Below, one piece after another: positions 28,384-36,593 of a stretch of DNA of 64,000 nucleotides. The notes below the pieces were generated by a model. It saw only the letters and a program-made list of their open reading frames with translations. It was not told the DNA's origin and did no database searches. This DNA is from Kordia sp. (lineage in GTDB: Bacteria; Bacteroidota; Bacteroidia; Flavobacteriales; Flavobacteriaceae), in contig NZ_JAKVBC010000012.1 in NCBI RefSeq assembly GCF_022447245.1, positions 62,001 through 126,000 on the forward strand, in the 5' to 3' direction. Within the stretch, counting starts at the first letter, position 1; the number at the start of each line of letters is the position of its first letter. The position numbers and the translations under genes were made by a program.

Positions 28384-28512
28384 ATTTTTAAGATAAAATC
28401 AAAAGAATCGTCACTTTTTCATCAAAAAAAATCATTTTAAGCTGTTAATTTTTAAGAACATATACTGGAATTTCTTATATTGCAAGAACCCAATCGATCT
28501 TAATAGCCCACT

Positions 28513-29037
28513 ATGAAACTCAAAAGTCTACTGATTTGTATGCTAACTGCGCTTTGTTTTAGCTGCGAAGCTACGCATAGAATGCACACAAAATCTTTCA
28601 TTGGTCATCATGCTGCCAAAGCTGACTTTCCTATCCCTGTTGGACTCATCAATGATTATGACAATATATTATCTGACGAACAAGAAGCTAAACTTTTAGA
28701 CCTTATCAAAAAGTATAAGACGGAAACTAATAATGAAATTGTTATTGTTACGGTGACTTCTCTTCTAGATTATACAGGTTTAGTAGAATATTCATTGGAT
28801 TTAGCAAATCATTGGGGCATTGGACAAAAAGATAAAGACAATGGCGTCTTGATTGCGCTTTATATGAAAGATCGTCGTATATGGATTAACAATGGCGTTG
28901 GTATCATGCAAAAATTAACGGACGATGAAACCATGAATATTATTAATAAAATCATTGTTCCTGAGTTTAAGAAAAACGATTTTTATAATGGCTTTGAAAA
29001 AGGTATCAAAGCGATTATTAAAGAGCTAGATTCATAA
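28513..29037 (+). CDS. TPM-domain lipoprotein (second of a tandem pair)
   Basis: 174 residues, lipobox LCFSC, then PVGLINDYDNILSDEQEAKL, NNEIVIVTVTSLLDYTGLVE and HWGIGQKDKDNGVLIALYMK, closely parallel to the preceding protein along the whole length. Ends KNDFYNGFEKGIKAIIKELD. A hairpin terminator follows, so the pair may form its own unit. Function inferred only from the domain. Confidence 0.83.
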   Translation: MKLKSLLICMLTALCFSCEATHRMHTKSFIGHHAAKADFPIPVGLINDYDNILSDEQEAKLLDLIKKYKTETNNEIVIVTVTSLLDYTGLVEYSLDLANHWGIGQKDKDNGVLIALYMKDRRIWINNGVGIMQKLTDDETMNIINKIIVPEFKKNDFYNGFEKGIKAIIKELDS

Positions 29038-29042
29038 AAAAA

Positions 29043-29072
29043 GAGCATATATTAATTATACGCTCCTTTTAC
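29043..29072 (+). terminator. Rho-independent terminator
   Basis: Stem GAGCATATA / TATACGCTC (29043-29065, one mismatch) preceded by AAAAAAA and followed by CTTTT; between the convergent TPM and kmo genes. Confidence 0.7.
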
Positions 29073-29091
29073 TCATTATTCCAATATTTTT

Positions 29092-30495
29092 TTAATGTTT
29101 CATCGTTTTAGCAACATGATCTTCATCTAAGATTTCGTTGGTTTCTTCCTGTACTTTTTTGAGGATTTCTTGTAAATCTGCTGTGGTATCAATTTCGTCA
29201 TCCGCAATCATATTCAATAGGGCTTTGTCTTGTGCCCGCCCAATTTCCATAGCTTTACTGTATGGAATGTCTTCATTAAATGTTACCATGGAGTATTTAG
29301 AAAAGTATTGCTCAGGAAATGATTTCTCCAAGTCCATTTCTAACTTTCGCTTTTCTTTAAAAATTGGATTTGCCACATGATCACGCATTTCATAATAATT
29401 GTCAATGGCCAAATCGGCAATGGCATCTGTATCTTTTTTACGTGCTTTTTCGTAGGCTTTAAAAACGGCTTGCCAATCACCTTCATGCTGATCTAAAATT
29501 TCATTAAAAACAACTACATCTTCAAAAGAAGCATTCATCCCTTGTCCGTAAAACGGAACAATGGCGTGTGCTGCATCTCCCATGAGTAAAGTGTTATTTT
29601 TATATGACCAAGGAGAACATTTTACTGTTCCCAATGCTCCTGTTGGATTTTCAAAGTATTCTTTAGTCAACTCAGGAATCAACGGCACTAAATCAGGAAA
29701 CTGTGTTTCAAAGAATTCTTGTACACGTTCATCTGTTGTTAAATTGTTGAAATTGTATTCTCCTTCATCATACGATAAAAACAGTGTTACCGTAAAGCTT
29801 CCGTCCAAGTTTGGTAAAGCAATTACCATATATTCGCCGCGTGGCCAAATGTGTAATGCATTTTTTTCGGTACGAAAACCTCCTGTTGCTGATGGCGGAA
29901 TACTCAATTCTTTATATCCGTGATTGAGATAATTTTGTGAGTAACTAAACAAGAATTTACGTTCTAGATAATAACTTTTACGTAAAACAGAACCTGCTCC
30001 ATCTGTTCCGATAATTACATCGGCTTGCAGTGTAAATTCTTTTTTAGTCTCATAACAATAAAATGTTACGCTATTTTCTTCAATATCGATAGCTGTACAT
30101 TTTTTGTTGAACGAAATATCAACAGCTTTATGTTCTTCTGCTTCCGTTAGTAAAAGTGCATTCAAATCACCACGAGAAATAGAATTTATATACTCATCAT
30201 CTCTCCCTGAATAGTTAGACATAAATGTATTTCCTTCTATATCGTGTACCAAGCGTCCGTGCATCGGAATACATAAAGGCATTACTTTATCTACAATTCC
30301 AACCATGTTCATGGCTTTAATTCCTCTGTCTGAAAATGCTAAATTGATTGATCTTCCTGCAGAAATATCTACTTTTCGTAAATCGGGACGACTTTCCATT
30401 ACGGTTACTTTATAACCACGTTGTCCCAAGCGTAATGCTAATAAGGAGCCGCACAAACCTGCGCCAACAATAAGTATATTTTCTTTCGTGTTCAT
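29092..30495 (-). CDS. kmo: Kynurenine 3-monooxygenase
   Basis: 467 residues from the ATG at 30495 (MNTKENILIVGAGLCGSLLA). FAD-binding GxGxxG is ILIVGAGLCGSLLALRLGQ, the second FAD motif is IIGTDGAGSVLR (about 170) and the third is LLMGDAAHAIVPFYGQG (about 306). Specific KMO features include SAGRSINLAFSDRGI and YFENPTGALGTVKCSPW. The enzyme hydroxylates L-kynurenine to 3-hydroxykynurenine with NADPH and oxygen. It starts 1 bp after kynU ends, so both are in one operon. Confidence 0.93.
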   Translation of the reverse strand: MNTKENILIVGAGLCGSLLALRLGQRGYKVTVMESRPDLRKVDISAGRSINLAFSDRGIKAMNMVGIVDKVMPLCIPMHGRLVHDIEGNTFMSNYSGRDDEYINSISRGDLNALLLTEAEEHKAVDISFNKKCTAIDIEENSVTFYCYETKKEFTLQADVIIGTDGAGSVLRKSYYLERKFLFSYSQNYLNHGYKELSIPPSATGGFRTEKNALHIWPRGEYMVIALPNLDGSFTVTLFLSYDEGEYNFNNLTTDERVQEFFETQFPDLVPLIPELTKEYFENPTGALGTVKCSPWSYKNNTLLMGDAAHAIVPFYGQGMNASFEDVVVFNEILDQHEGDWQAVFKAYEKARKKDTDAIADLAIDNYYEMRDHVANPIFKEKRKLEMDLEKSFPEQYFSKYSMVTFNEDIPYSKAMEIGRAQDKALLNMIADDEIDTTADLQEILKKVQEETNEILDEDHVAKTMKH

Positions 30496-30496
30496 A

Positions 30497-31756
30497 TTAT
30501 AAACATTTTTTAAGTTCGTATACCATTTTATAAACATCTTCAAAGGTATTGTATAATGGAACTGGCGCACAACGAATTACATCTGGTTCGCGCCAATCAG
30601 AGATAATATGTTTGTCCATCAGTTTTTGATGTAATGATTTGTCAGCATTTTTAACTTGAATCGATAATTGACAACCTCTTTCTGCTGGATTTGAAGGTGT
30701 AATAATTTTAATGCGATCAGTATCTACCTCATTGATTAAGTATTCAAAATACGCCGTCAAGGTTTCCGATTTTTTACGCAAAGTGTCCATTCCAACTTCG
30801 TTAAACATATCTAGTGAAGCTTTGATGGCTGCCATAGATAATATTGGTGGATTACTTAATTGCCAACTTTCAGCTCCAGGAATTGGATTGAAGTCATATC
30901 GCATGTTAAAACGTGTTTCCTTATCGTGTCCCCACCAACCTGCAAAACGATTTAGATCTTTGTTATGCGCATGTTTTTCATGAACAAATAATCCTGCCAA
31001 ACTTCCTGGTCCAGAATTCAAATATTTATATGTACACCAAGCTGCAAAATCTACATTAGAATCATGCAGATTCGGTTGAATGTTCCCCGCTCCGTGTGCC
31101 AAATCAATTCCGACCATTGCTCCTTTTGCATGTCCGAGTGCTGCAATCTTTTTAATGTCTAAATATTGACCTGTGTAATAGTTGACACCGCCAATCATCA
31201 ATAAAGCAATTTCGTCCCCTTGTTCTTCTAGCATGGTTTCCAAATCTTCCATACGAAGTAATTCTTCTCCTGCTCTAGGTTTCCATTCTAACAATCCTTC
31301 TTTTGGGTCGAATCCTTGAAATTTTAATTGCGATTCTACCGCATAACGATCGGATGGAAATGCATCACTTTCAATGACAATTTTAAATTTTGTTTTGGTC
31401 GGTTGATAAAATGAAACCATCAACAAGTGTAAGTTTGTTGTTAATGTATTCATGATGACAACTTCAATAGGCTTTGCACCTACTATTTTTGCCATGTTTT
31501 CGGTAAGAAATTCATGGTATGGCATCCAAGGATTCTTCGCGTCAAAATGTCCTTCTACGCCTAAATTTGCCCAGTCATTTAATTCTTGCTGAATATACTC
31601 TTGCGTAATTTTAGGTTGTAACCCGAGTGAATTTCCACAAAAATATAACCATTCGTTTCCGTCAGCATCTTTGGGTATATGGAATTTAGTACGGTAATTT
31701 TTAAGAGGATCTTTTGCGTCTTGTTCTTGTGCGAACGCCAATGTATTTTGAAACAT
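30497..31756 (-). CDS. kynU: Kynureninase
   Basis: About 419 residues from the ATG at 31756 (MFQNTLAFAQEQDAKDPLKN). An upstream start at 31837 would add 27 residues that overlap the terminator stem, so I reject it. Motifs: FCGNSLGLQPK near residue 35, GIDLAHGAGNIQPNL (about 217), AAWCTYKYLNSGPGSLAGLF with the PLP-binding Lys (about 243). It cleaves 3-hydroxykynurenine to 3-hydroxyanthranilate and alanine. kmo follows directly. Confidence 0.92.
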   Translation of the reverse strand: MFQNTLAFAQEQDAKDPLKNYRTKFHIPKDADGNEWLYFCGNSLGLQPKITQEYIQQELNDWANLGVEGHFDAKNPWMPYHEFLTENMAKIVGAKPIEVVIMNTLTTNLHLLMVSFYQPTKTKFKIVIESDAFPSDRYAVESQLKFQGFDPKEGLLEWKPRAGEELLRMEDLETMLEEQGDEIALLMIGGVNYYTGQYLDIKKIAALGHAKGAMVGIDLAHGAGNIQPNLHDSNVDFAAWCTYKYLNSGPGSLAGLFVHEKHAHNKDLNRFAGWWGHDKETRFNMRYDFNPIPGAESWQLSNPPILSMAAIKASLDMFNEVGMDTLRKKSETLTAYFEYLINEVDTDRIKIITPSNPAERGCQLSIQVKNADKSLHQKLMDKHIISDWREPDVIRCAPVPLYNTFEDVYKMVYELKKCL

Positions 31757-31798
31757 GATGAATGCTATTTTTCTCAAAAATACGTATTCCATTTTTCT

Positions 31799-31860
31799 AA
31801 AAAAACTCAAATGCGAATAAAGTAATTTAACAGTCACTTTATTCGCATTTGAGTTTTTTT
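31799..31860 (-). terminator. Long perfect inverted repeat terminator
   Basis: Two perfect 19-base arms (31805-31823 and 31836-31854) around a 12-base loop, flanked by A7 and T-rich tracts. It directly follows the stop codon of the DUF3857 gene (minus strand) and precedes kynU. Confidence 0.88.
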
Positions 31861-34800
31861 TATTTGTAGCCTATAAATCCTTCTTTTCCTTCAAGTGCTG
31901 CTACTACATACTTTTTAAAATCCTCATATTCTTTTGGAAGTATTATATTTTCTTTATCAACTTTTGCCTCTATTTTTACATTTAACTGATTGTCCTTTTT
32001 TAAATCATAAACTATTTTGTAGGAATGTTGTTTGAATGTTATTTCAATATTTTCTGGATACTCAATAAATTTCTTTCCTTCAGGAATAATTAATTCGTAT
32101 TCAGTTATGTAATTATCCACATTTTCATATTGAATATATTCAATTGGATAGTTTCTAGTTTCAAAATTAATAATACTGCTATTGTATGCATTTGCAATTG
32201 GTGGCAACTGGAATACGGAGATGGATCCTATTTTTTTACTTTTTTCTTGCCTACTCGCTACCGTTCTATATTTAAATACAGAGCTTTCTCTTTTAGCTGT
32301 GACATCCATAATGGTATCAATAGTAATATTTCCTCCTACTCGTCCTATTAAGTTATCTTGAAGATCGTTTTTCATTAGTTTATAATCACGATTTCTAAGT
32401 ATTGAAGAATAGTATGAAACAATTTCTCCCTCCAAGGAAGTTGTTATATCAAACACTTGTTTTTCATCATGTATGGTAATTTTCGCTTTGTTTTTGTAAA
32501 CACTTGGTGTGCGTTTGACATTTTTTAATTTTATTAAATCGGACGTATTTTTTGTCTTTGAGTCAAATGGAATTTTTAAGGCTGTAGCACCTTGTAAGCT
32601 TACTGGTAATGCTTTAAAAGGTAAATCTTTATCTGTCAATTCTAAGAATTGAGTTTCGCCGTTCAGCTTCACTTCAGCAATACAATGATTAAAATCTTGA
32701 GTTGGTAATACCAATGAGTTTTGTCCATTATCTGAAGTTAAAATCAAGACAAGATTGGTATCAAGTTTTGCTTTTTTCCCTAATGCTACAAATAACGTTG
32801 AGAAATCTTTACAATCACCAAGTTTTGTTATAATGGTTTTTGAAGGTTTTTGCGGAATGAACCCACTTTGTCTAAAACTTACATAACTATAATTGAAATT
32901 GTTGGTGATGTAGTAATAGATGCGCTTTGCGCGTTCTTCTTCAGACAGTGTAGTAATATCTTTTTCTGGAAATAGTTTTGCAAAAACTTCTTCAACAGTA
33001 GTATTAAGATCAATTTGTGTACGTACTAAATCTGAGTACCATTTTGCTATTTCATTCCAAGAGTCAATTGTGCTTATGTGTAAAAAACGTGCTACATCTA
33101 CATCTCTTGGCATGTAGTATTCTGGTTTAGGTAATACTTCCGGCAAAATGATTTTCCAAGTATATGTATCATAATCACCACTACTTGTTTTCTCATGCTT
33201 TAATTCTCCATTGACAACTTTGTAGTAGAAGTTTTTCTGCTCTTTTGGAATCATAATACTATAGTTGGTCTGTACGCATGGCACATAGGAATCAATTTGA
33301 AATACATCCGTATAATCTTTATAAAATCTTCCATTTCCACTAAAGTTGATTTCATAATCTATGTGAATAACATCTCCAACTGCCAATCCGCTAAATACCA
33401 AATTCGAATTTTGTTTATCTGCTGGCACTACAGAGCCACTTTTTTGTACTATTTCCGATTTGATAATATTATAACTTCCTGAAAGTCCTAAGTTGTACTC
33501 CTTAAATGAATTGATACCTTCTTCTGTTAGAATTTCATAAATAATAGTTATACGCTCTTTTCCTCCACCTTCTTTAAATAACACAACATCTTTATCATCT
33601 AACAAGATGGTATACCCATAACTACTGGTTTTGATTTTTCCGCGTTCTTTTTGTATGTAACTATATATTTCAGGCTCATGCAATTCCTCTAGAAAGTCTT
33701 TTTGGTTCTGAAGGTCTTGGATTTTTTTACGCAATTTTGAATTCTCCATATTATGCAATAATGAAGCCTTATATGCTTTAAGTGCCTTTTGCTTTTTTCC
33801 AAGTTTCATATAAACATCACCTTCATAACGATCTGCTACAAACGAATAAGGAAAGTTTTCTTTTAGTTTTTTTATGTAAGGTAACGACTCTTCATAACGA
33901 TCATACTTGTGAAGCTTTTCAATAATTTCACGAATAATTAGATTACTGCTTTTTAGGTTTTCATCTACTCTTTTGTATAACTTTAAAACCTTGTCCTTTT
34001 TATTTTGTTTTTCATAGTAATAAGCAAGCTGATTTAATGCCGTAAAATCGAAATGATCTCTTGTTAAATCTTCTAAAATTTTGATAGTTTTTTCTTCGTC
34101 TTTTAAAATAGAAGCATAAAGTGGCGCATAGGTGTTTAAAAGTTTTGGATATCCTTTAGCAATGTCTATTAATTTTTCCATGTTAAGTACCAATCCTTGC
34201 TGATCGGAATTGCGCAGTTGTAACATAACATCAGCTGATACTTTGAATATTTCTAGGTCGGTAGATTTAGCAAAACGCTTCAATAATTTTTCCATTTCGT
34301 TTATATCCATACGAAATAATTCATTAGCGTTTTGAAACTTGTACATAAGTGACACATAGTAATCTGGATCGTCTAAAGAGAAATTTTCTTGAATTTTTTC
34401 AACGGTCGTAAAATCTTCTTCCAACGTAAGGATTAGCATGTTTAATTTGCGAAGTATTGAACTTTTCGGATACTTTTTAAGTAATGGATTTATAATTTTT
34501 CTAGCTTTTTTAAAATTTTCATTTCTCAGGTACAAATTGATCAAACAATAATCATAGAAAAAGTTGTTTGGATGTGCTTCTTTTTTAGAATTAAAGAATT
34601 TTTCAAAAATATTTTCAACTGGCTCGGCATTTAGTTTTGCTCCTTTTTTATAGCTTTTTGTGGTATTGCTGTAAGTTAGATTTTTTATAGGTAATCCGTC
34701 AGTATCTGTTAGTCTGGCTATGAAATAACTTGTTGCGTTTTTGTCTGCATTTTTTATTAACAAACGACTTGTGCCTTTTGGTAGTGTAAATGCAACTGCA

Positions 34801-35618
34801 TACGCGTCTAAATCCGTTTTTACATTATCGGAATTCATGAGTAATCGCTCATCATTCACCCAAACCTTAAAAGCACCTGAATTTCCTAAACGCAATACTA
34901 CTTTTCTGGTTTCTTTTGAGGTAACAAATGTTTGCGCATAGTTGACTCCACTTCCATATTCATTATGATTTGTAAAAAATATATAGCCGTCTTTGCTTTG
35001 TTCTTTTGGCACATACCAATTTACAATACCATTGCTATTTGCATTAAATCCGTTTTTGGATACAGCATGCCCTTCTGGTTCATATATAATATCTAAACCG
35101 CTTTCATTTAAATTTTCAAAAACTCCGCAATATTGCCAATTATAAATGAAGTCCATCTTCTCGATATTTTTATAATATCCATCAAAATCATTAAAATGCC
35201 TGTTTACGATAGCATTAATATACATCATAGCATCTTTAACAGTCTGGTTGTTAAAATTAGCTTGACTTGCTTCTTTGACATTTTGTACATTACTAGGATT
35301 AAAGCCTATTTCTTGGTATCTATCAAAAAAGTATGTTTCATTCCACAATGCATACAAATACATTTCAAAATCTTTATCATTAATTACTTTTTTGATAAAT
35401 TCTTCGTCGCGGGAAAGCTTTCCATTTTCAACATTTAGGATTTGTTCCGTTGCAAGCATCTCAAAATCCTCTAAAGATTTTTGTTTTTTAAATTCTTCTA
35501 GAGCTTTTATACGGTTATTTTGCAAAAGAGCTTCCCAATATTCTTTTTCTTGTTTTTGTGCTATACAATTTAGAGAGATAAAAAATGCTAATACAATTAG
35601 CCAGTATACTTTTGTCAT
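31860..35618 (-). CDS. Large exported DUF3857/transglutaminase-like protein with TPR region
   Basis: 1252 residues from the ATG at 35618 (MTKVYWLIVLAFFISLNCIA, signal peptide). The N-terminal half is helical with TPR-like repeats (for example ALNQLAYYYEKQNKKDKVLK and VADRYEGDVYMKLGKKQKAL near 620). Then a DUF3857 domain (about 665-830) and a transglutaminase-like domain with the catalytic-type Cys in KLGDCKDFSTLFVALG (about 934), His in FNHCIAEV (about 978) and Asp in LELTDKD (about 994). The C-terminus resembles DUF3858. Periplasmic role unknown. A promoter match lies upstream. Confidence 0.85.
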   Translation of the reverse strand: MTKVYWLIVLAFFISLNCIAQKQEKEYWEALLQNNRIKALEEFKKQKSLEDFEMLATEQILNVENGKLSRDEEFIKKVINDKDFEMYLYALWNETYFFDRYQEIGFNPSNVQNVKEASQANFNNQTVKDAMMYINAIVNRHFNDFDGYYKNIEKMDFIYNWQYCGVFENLNESGLDIIYEPEGHAVSKNGFNANSNGIVNWYVPKEQSKDGYIFFTNHNEYGSGVNYAQTFVTSKETRKVVLRLGNSGAFKVWVNDERLLMNSDNVKTDLDAYAVAFTLPKGTSRLLIKNADKNATSYFIARLTDTDGLPIKNLTYSNTTKSYKKGAKLNAEPVENIFEKFFNSKKEAHPNNFFYDYCLINLYLRNENFKKARKIINPLLKKYPKSSILRKLNMLILTLEEDFTTVEKIQENFSLDDPDYYVSLMYKFQNANELFRMDINEMEKLLKRFAKSTDLEIFKVSADVMLQLRNSDQQGLVLNMEKLIDIAKGYPKLLNTYAPLYASILKDEEKTIKILEDLTRDHFDFTALNQLAYYYEKQNKKDKVLKLYKRVDENLKSSNLIIREIIEKLHKYDRYEESLPYIKKLKENFPYSFVADRYEGDVYMKLGKKQKALKAYKASLLHNMENSKLRKKIQDLQNQKDFLEELHEPEIYSYIQKERGKIKTSSYGYTILLDDKDVVLFKEGGGKERITIIYEILTEEGINSFKEYNLGLSGSYNIIKSEIVQKSGSVVPADKQNSNLVFSGLAVGDVIHIDYEINFSGNGRFYKDYTDVFQIDSYVPCVQTNYSIMIPKEQKNFYYKVVNGELKHEKTSSGDYDTYTWKIILPEVLPKPEYYMPRDVDVARFLHISTIDSWNEIAKWYSDLVRTQIDLNTTVEEVFAKLFPEKDITTLSEEERAKRIYYYITNNFNYSYVSFRQSGFIPQKPSKTIITKLGDCKDFSTLFVALGKKAKLDTNLVLILTSDNGQNSLVLPTQDFNHCIAEVKLNGETQFLELTDKDLPFKALPVSLQGATALKIPFDSKTKNTSDLIKLKNVKRTPSVYKNKAKITIHDEKQVFDITTSLEGEIVSYYSSILRNRDYKLMKNDLQDNLIGRVGGNITIDTIMDVTAKRESSVFKYRTVASRQEKSKKIGSISVFQLPPIANAYNSSIINFETRNYPIEYIQYENVDNYITEYELIIPEGKKFIEYPENIEITFKQHSYKIVYDLKKDNQLNVKIEAKVDKENIILPKEYEDFKKYVVAALEGKEGFIGYK

Positions 35619-35646
35619 ATATTTTATCAAAATTTTCTTATATCTG

Positions 35647-35677
35647 CTAAAGTAAGTCCTTTTTCTTTCAAGACAAA
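35647..35677 (-). promoter_or_regulatory. Probable promoter of the DUF3857 gene
   Basis: Minus strand TTTG (35677-35674), 19 bp, then TACTTTAG (35654-35647), one base off TAnnTTTG. It lies about 29 bp upstream of the chosen ATG. Confidence 0.5.
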
Positions 35678-35800
35678 AATAAACCCATAAGCGTTATTTT
35701 AAATCTACATATGTAGTTTTACCTTCTTACTGAAGTAGTAGTTGCAATCATCTTTTAAATTTTTATTATTAATTAATATTTTTGCACAAATTCAAGAGTT

Positions 35801-36442
35801 ATGCATTTTATTCCAGAAGCTTTAGATGAGTATGTGGTTGCTCATTCTGAGAACGAACCTGATTTGTTGAAAGCGTTGACACGTGAAACCTATCAAAAGG
35901 TTTTACAACCTCGAATGCTGAGCGGACATTACCAAGGAAGAGTCTTAAGCATATTGTCTAAGTTGATTCATCCAAAAACCATTTTAGAGATTGGAACCTA
36001 TACAGGATATTCTGCCTTGTGTTTGGCAGAAGGAATGCAAACTGAAGGCGAATTACACACGATTGACATCAATGAAGAGTTACACGATTTTCAGCGTAAA
36101 TATTTTGACGCTTCTGATTATGCTAATAACATTCATCAATATACAGGAAATGCTTTAGAGATTATTCCTGAAATGGACACTACTTTCGATTTGGTATTTA
36201 TTGATGCAGATAAACCAAATTATCCAGCCTATTTTCATGCCATTATTGAAAAGATGAATCCAAATGGCGTGATTTTATCCGATAATGTATTGTGGAGTGG
36301 CAAAGTAATTCAAGATTTGCAGAAGAATGATATTTCTACAAAAGCGCTTTTGGAATATAATACACTTTTAAAAGAAGATCCGCGTGTAGAAACTGTTGTA
36401 TTGCCTATTAGAGATGGATTGACGATTAGTAGAGTTTTATAG
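35801..36442 (+). CDS. Class I O-methyltransferase
   Basis: 213 residues: ILEIGTYTGYSALCLAEG (motif I, about 63-80), LHTIDINEEL (about 85), FDLVFIDADKPNYPAYFH (about 129-146) and VILSDNVLWSGKV (about 157-169) are the catechol O-methyltransferase-type signature with metal-binding Asp/Asn residues. It transfers methyl from SAM to a hydroxyl of a small acceptor; the acceptor is unknown. A possible -7 element TATTTTTG is at 35777-35784. Confidence 0.9.
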   Translation: MHFIPEALDEYVVAHSENEPDLLKALTRETYQKVLQPRMLSGHYQGRVLSILSKLIHPKTILEIGTYTGYSALCLAEGMQTEGELHTIDINEELHDFQRKYFDASDYANNIHQYTGNALEIIPEMDTTFDLVFIDADKPNYPAYFHAIIEKMNPNGVILSDNVLWSGKVIQDLQKNDISTKALLEYNTLLKEDPRVETVVLPIRDGLTISRVL

Positions 36443-36530
36443 TTTTTGGGTTTTAGGTAATAGGTCGCTATGCTTTTAGGTACTTCTAGTTTACTTTTTA
36501 AAGTTTTAACCTGCCTATTTAAAATATAAA

Positions 36531-36565
36531 AAAGCCGTTTCAACGTATATTGAAACGGCTTTATA
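36531..36565. terminator. Bidirectional rho-independent terminator
   Basis: Perfect 13-bp stem AAAGCCGTTTCAA (36531-36543) / TTGAAACGGCTTT (36550-36562) between convergent genes. Confidence 0.88.
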
Positions 36566-36593
36566 TTTGCTTATAGTTACTCTTTAAAGTTTA

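Noticed and set aside
31757-31837. Upstream start for kynureninase
   Set aside because: The extra 27 residues would be encoded by the terminator stem; the ATG at 31756 matches the family.
35133-35655. Overlapping plus-strand frames opposite the DUF3857 gene
   Set aside because: They are shadows on the reverse strand of a clearly coding 3.8-kb frame.
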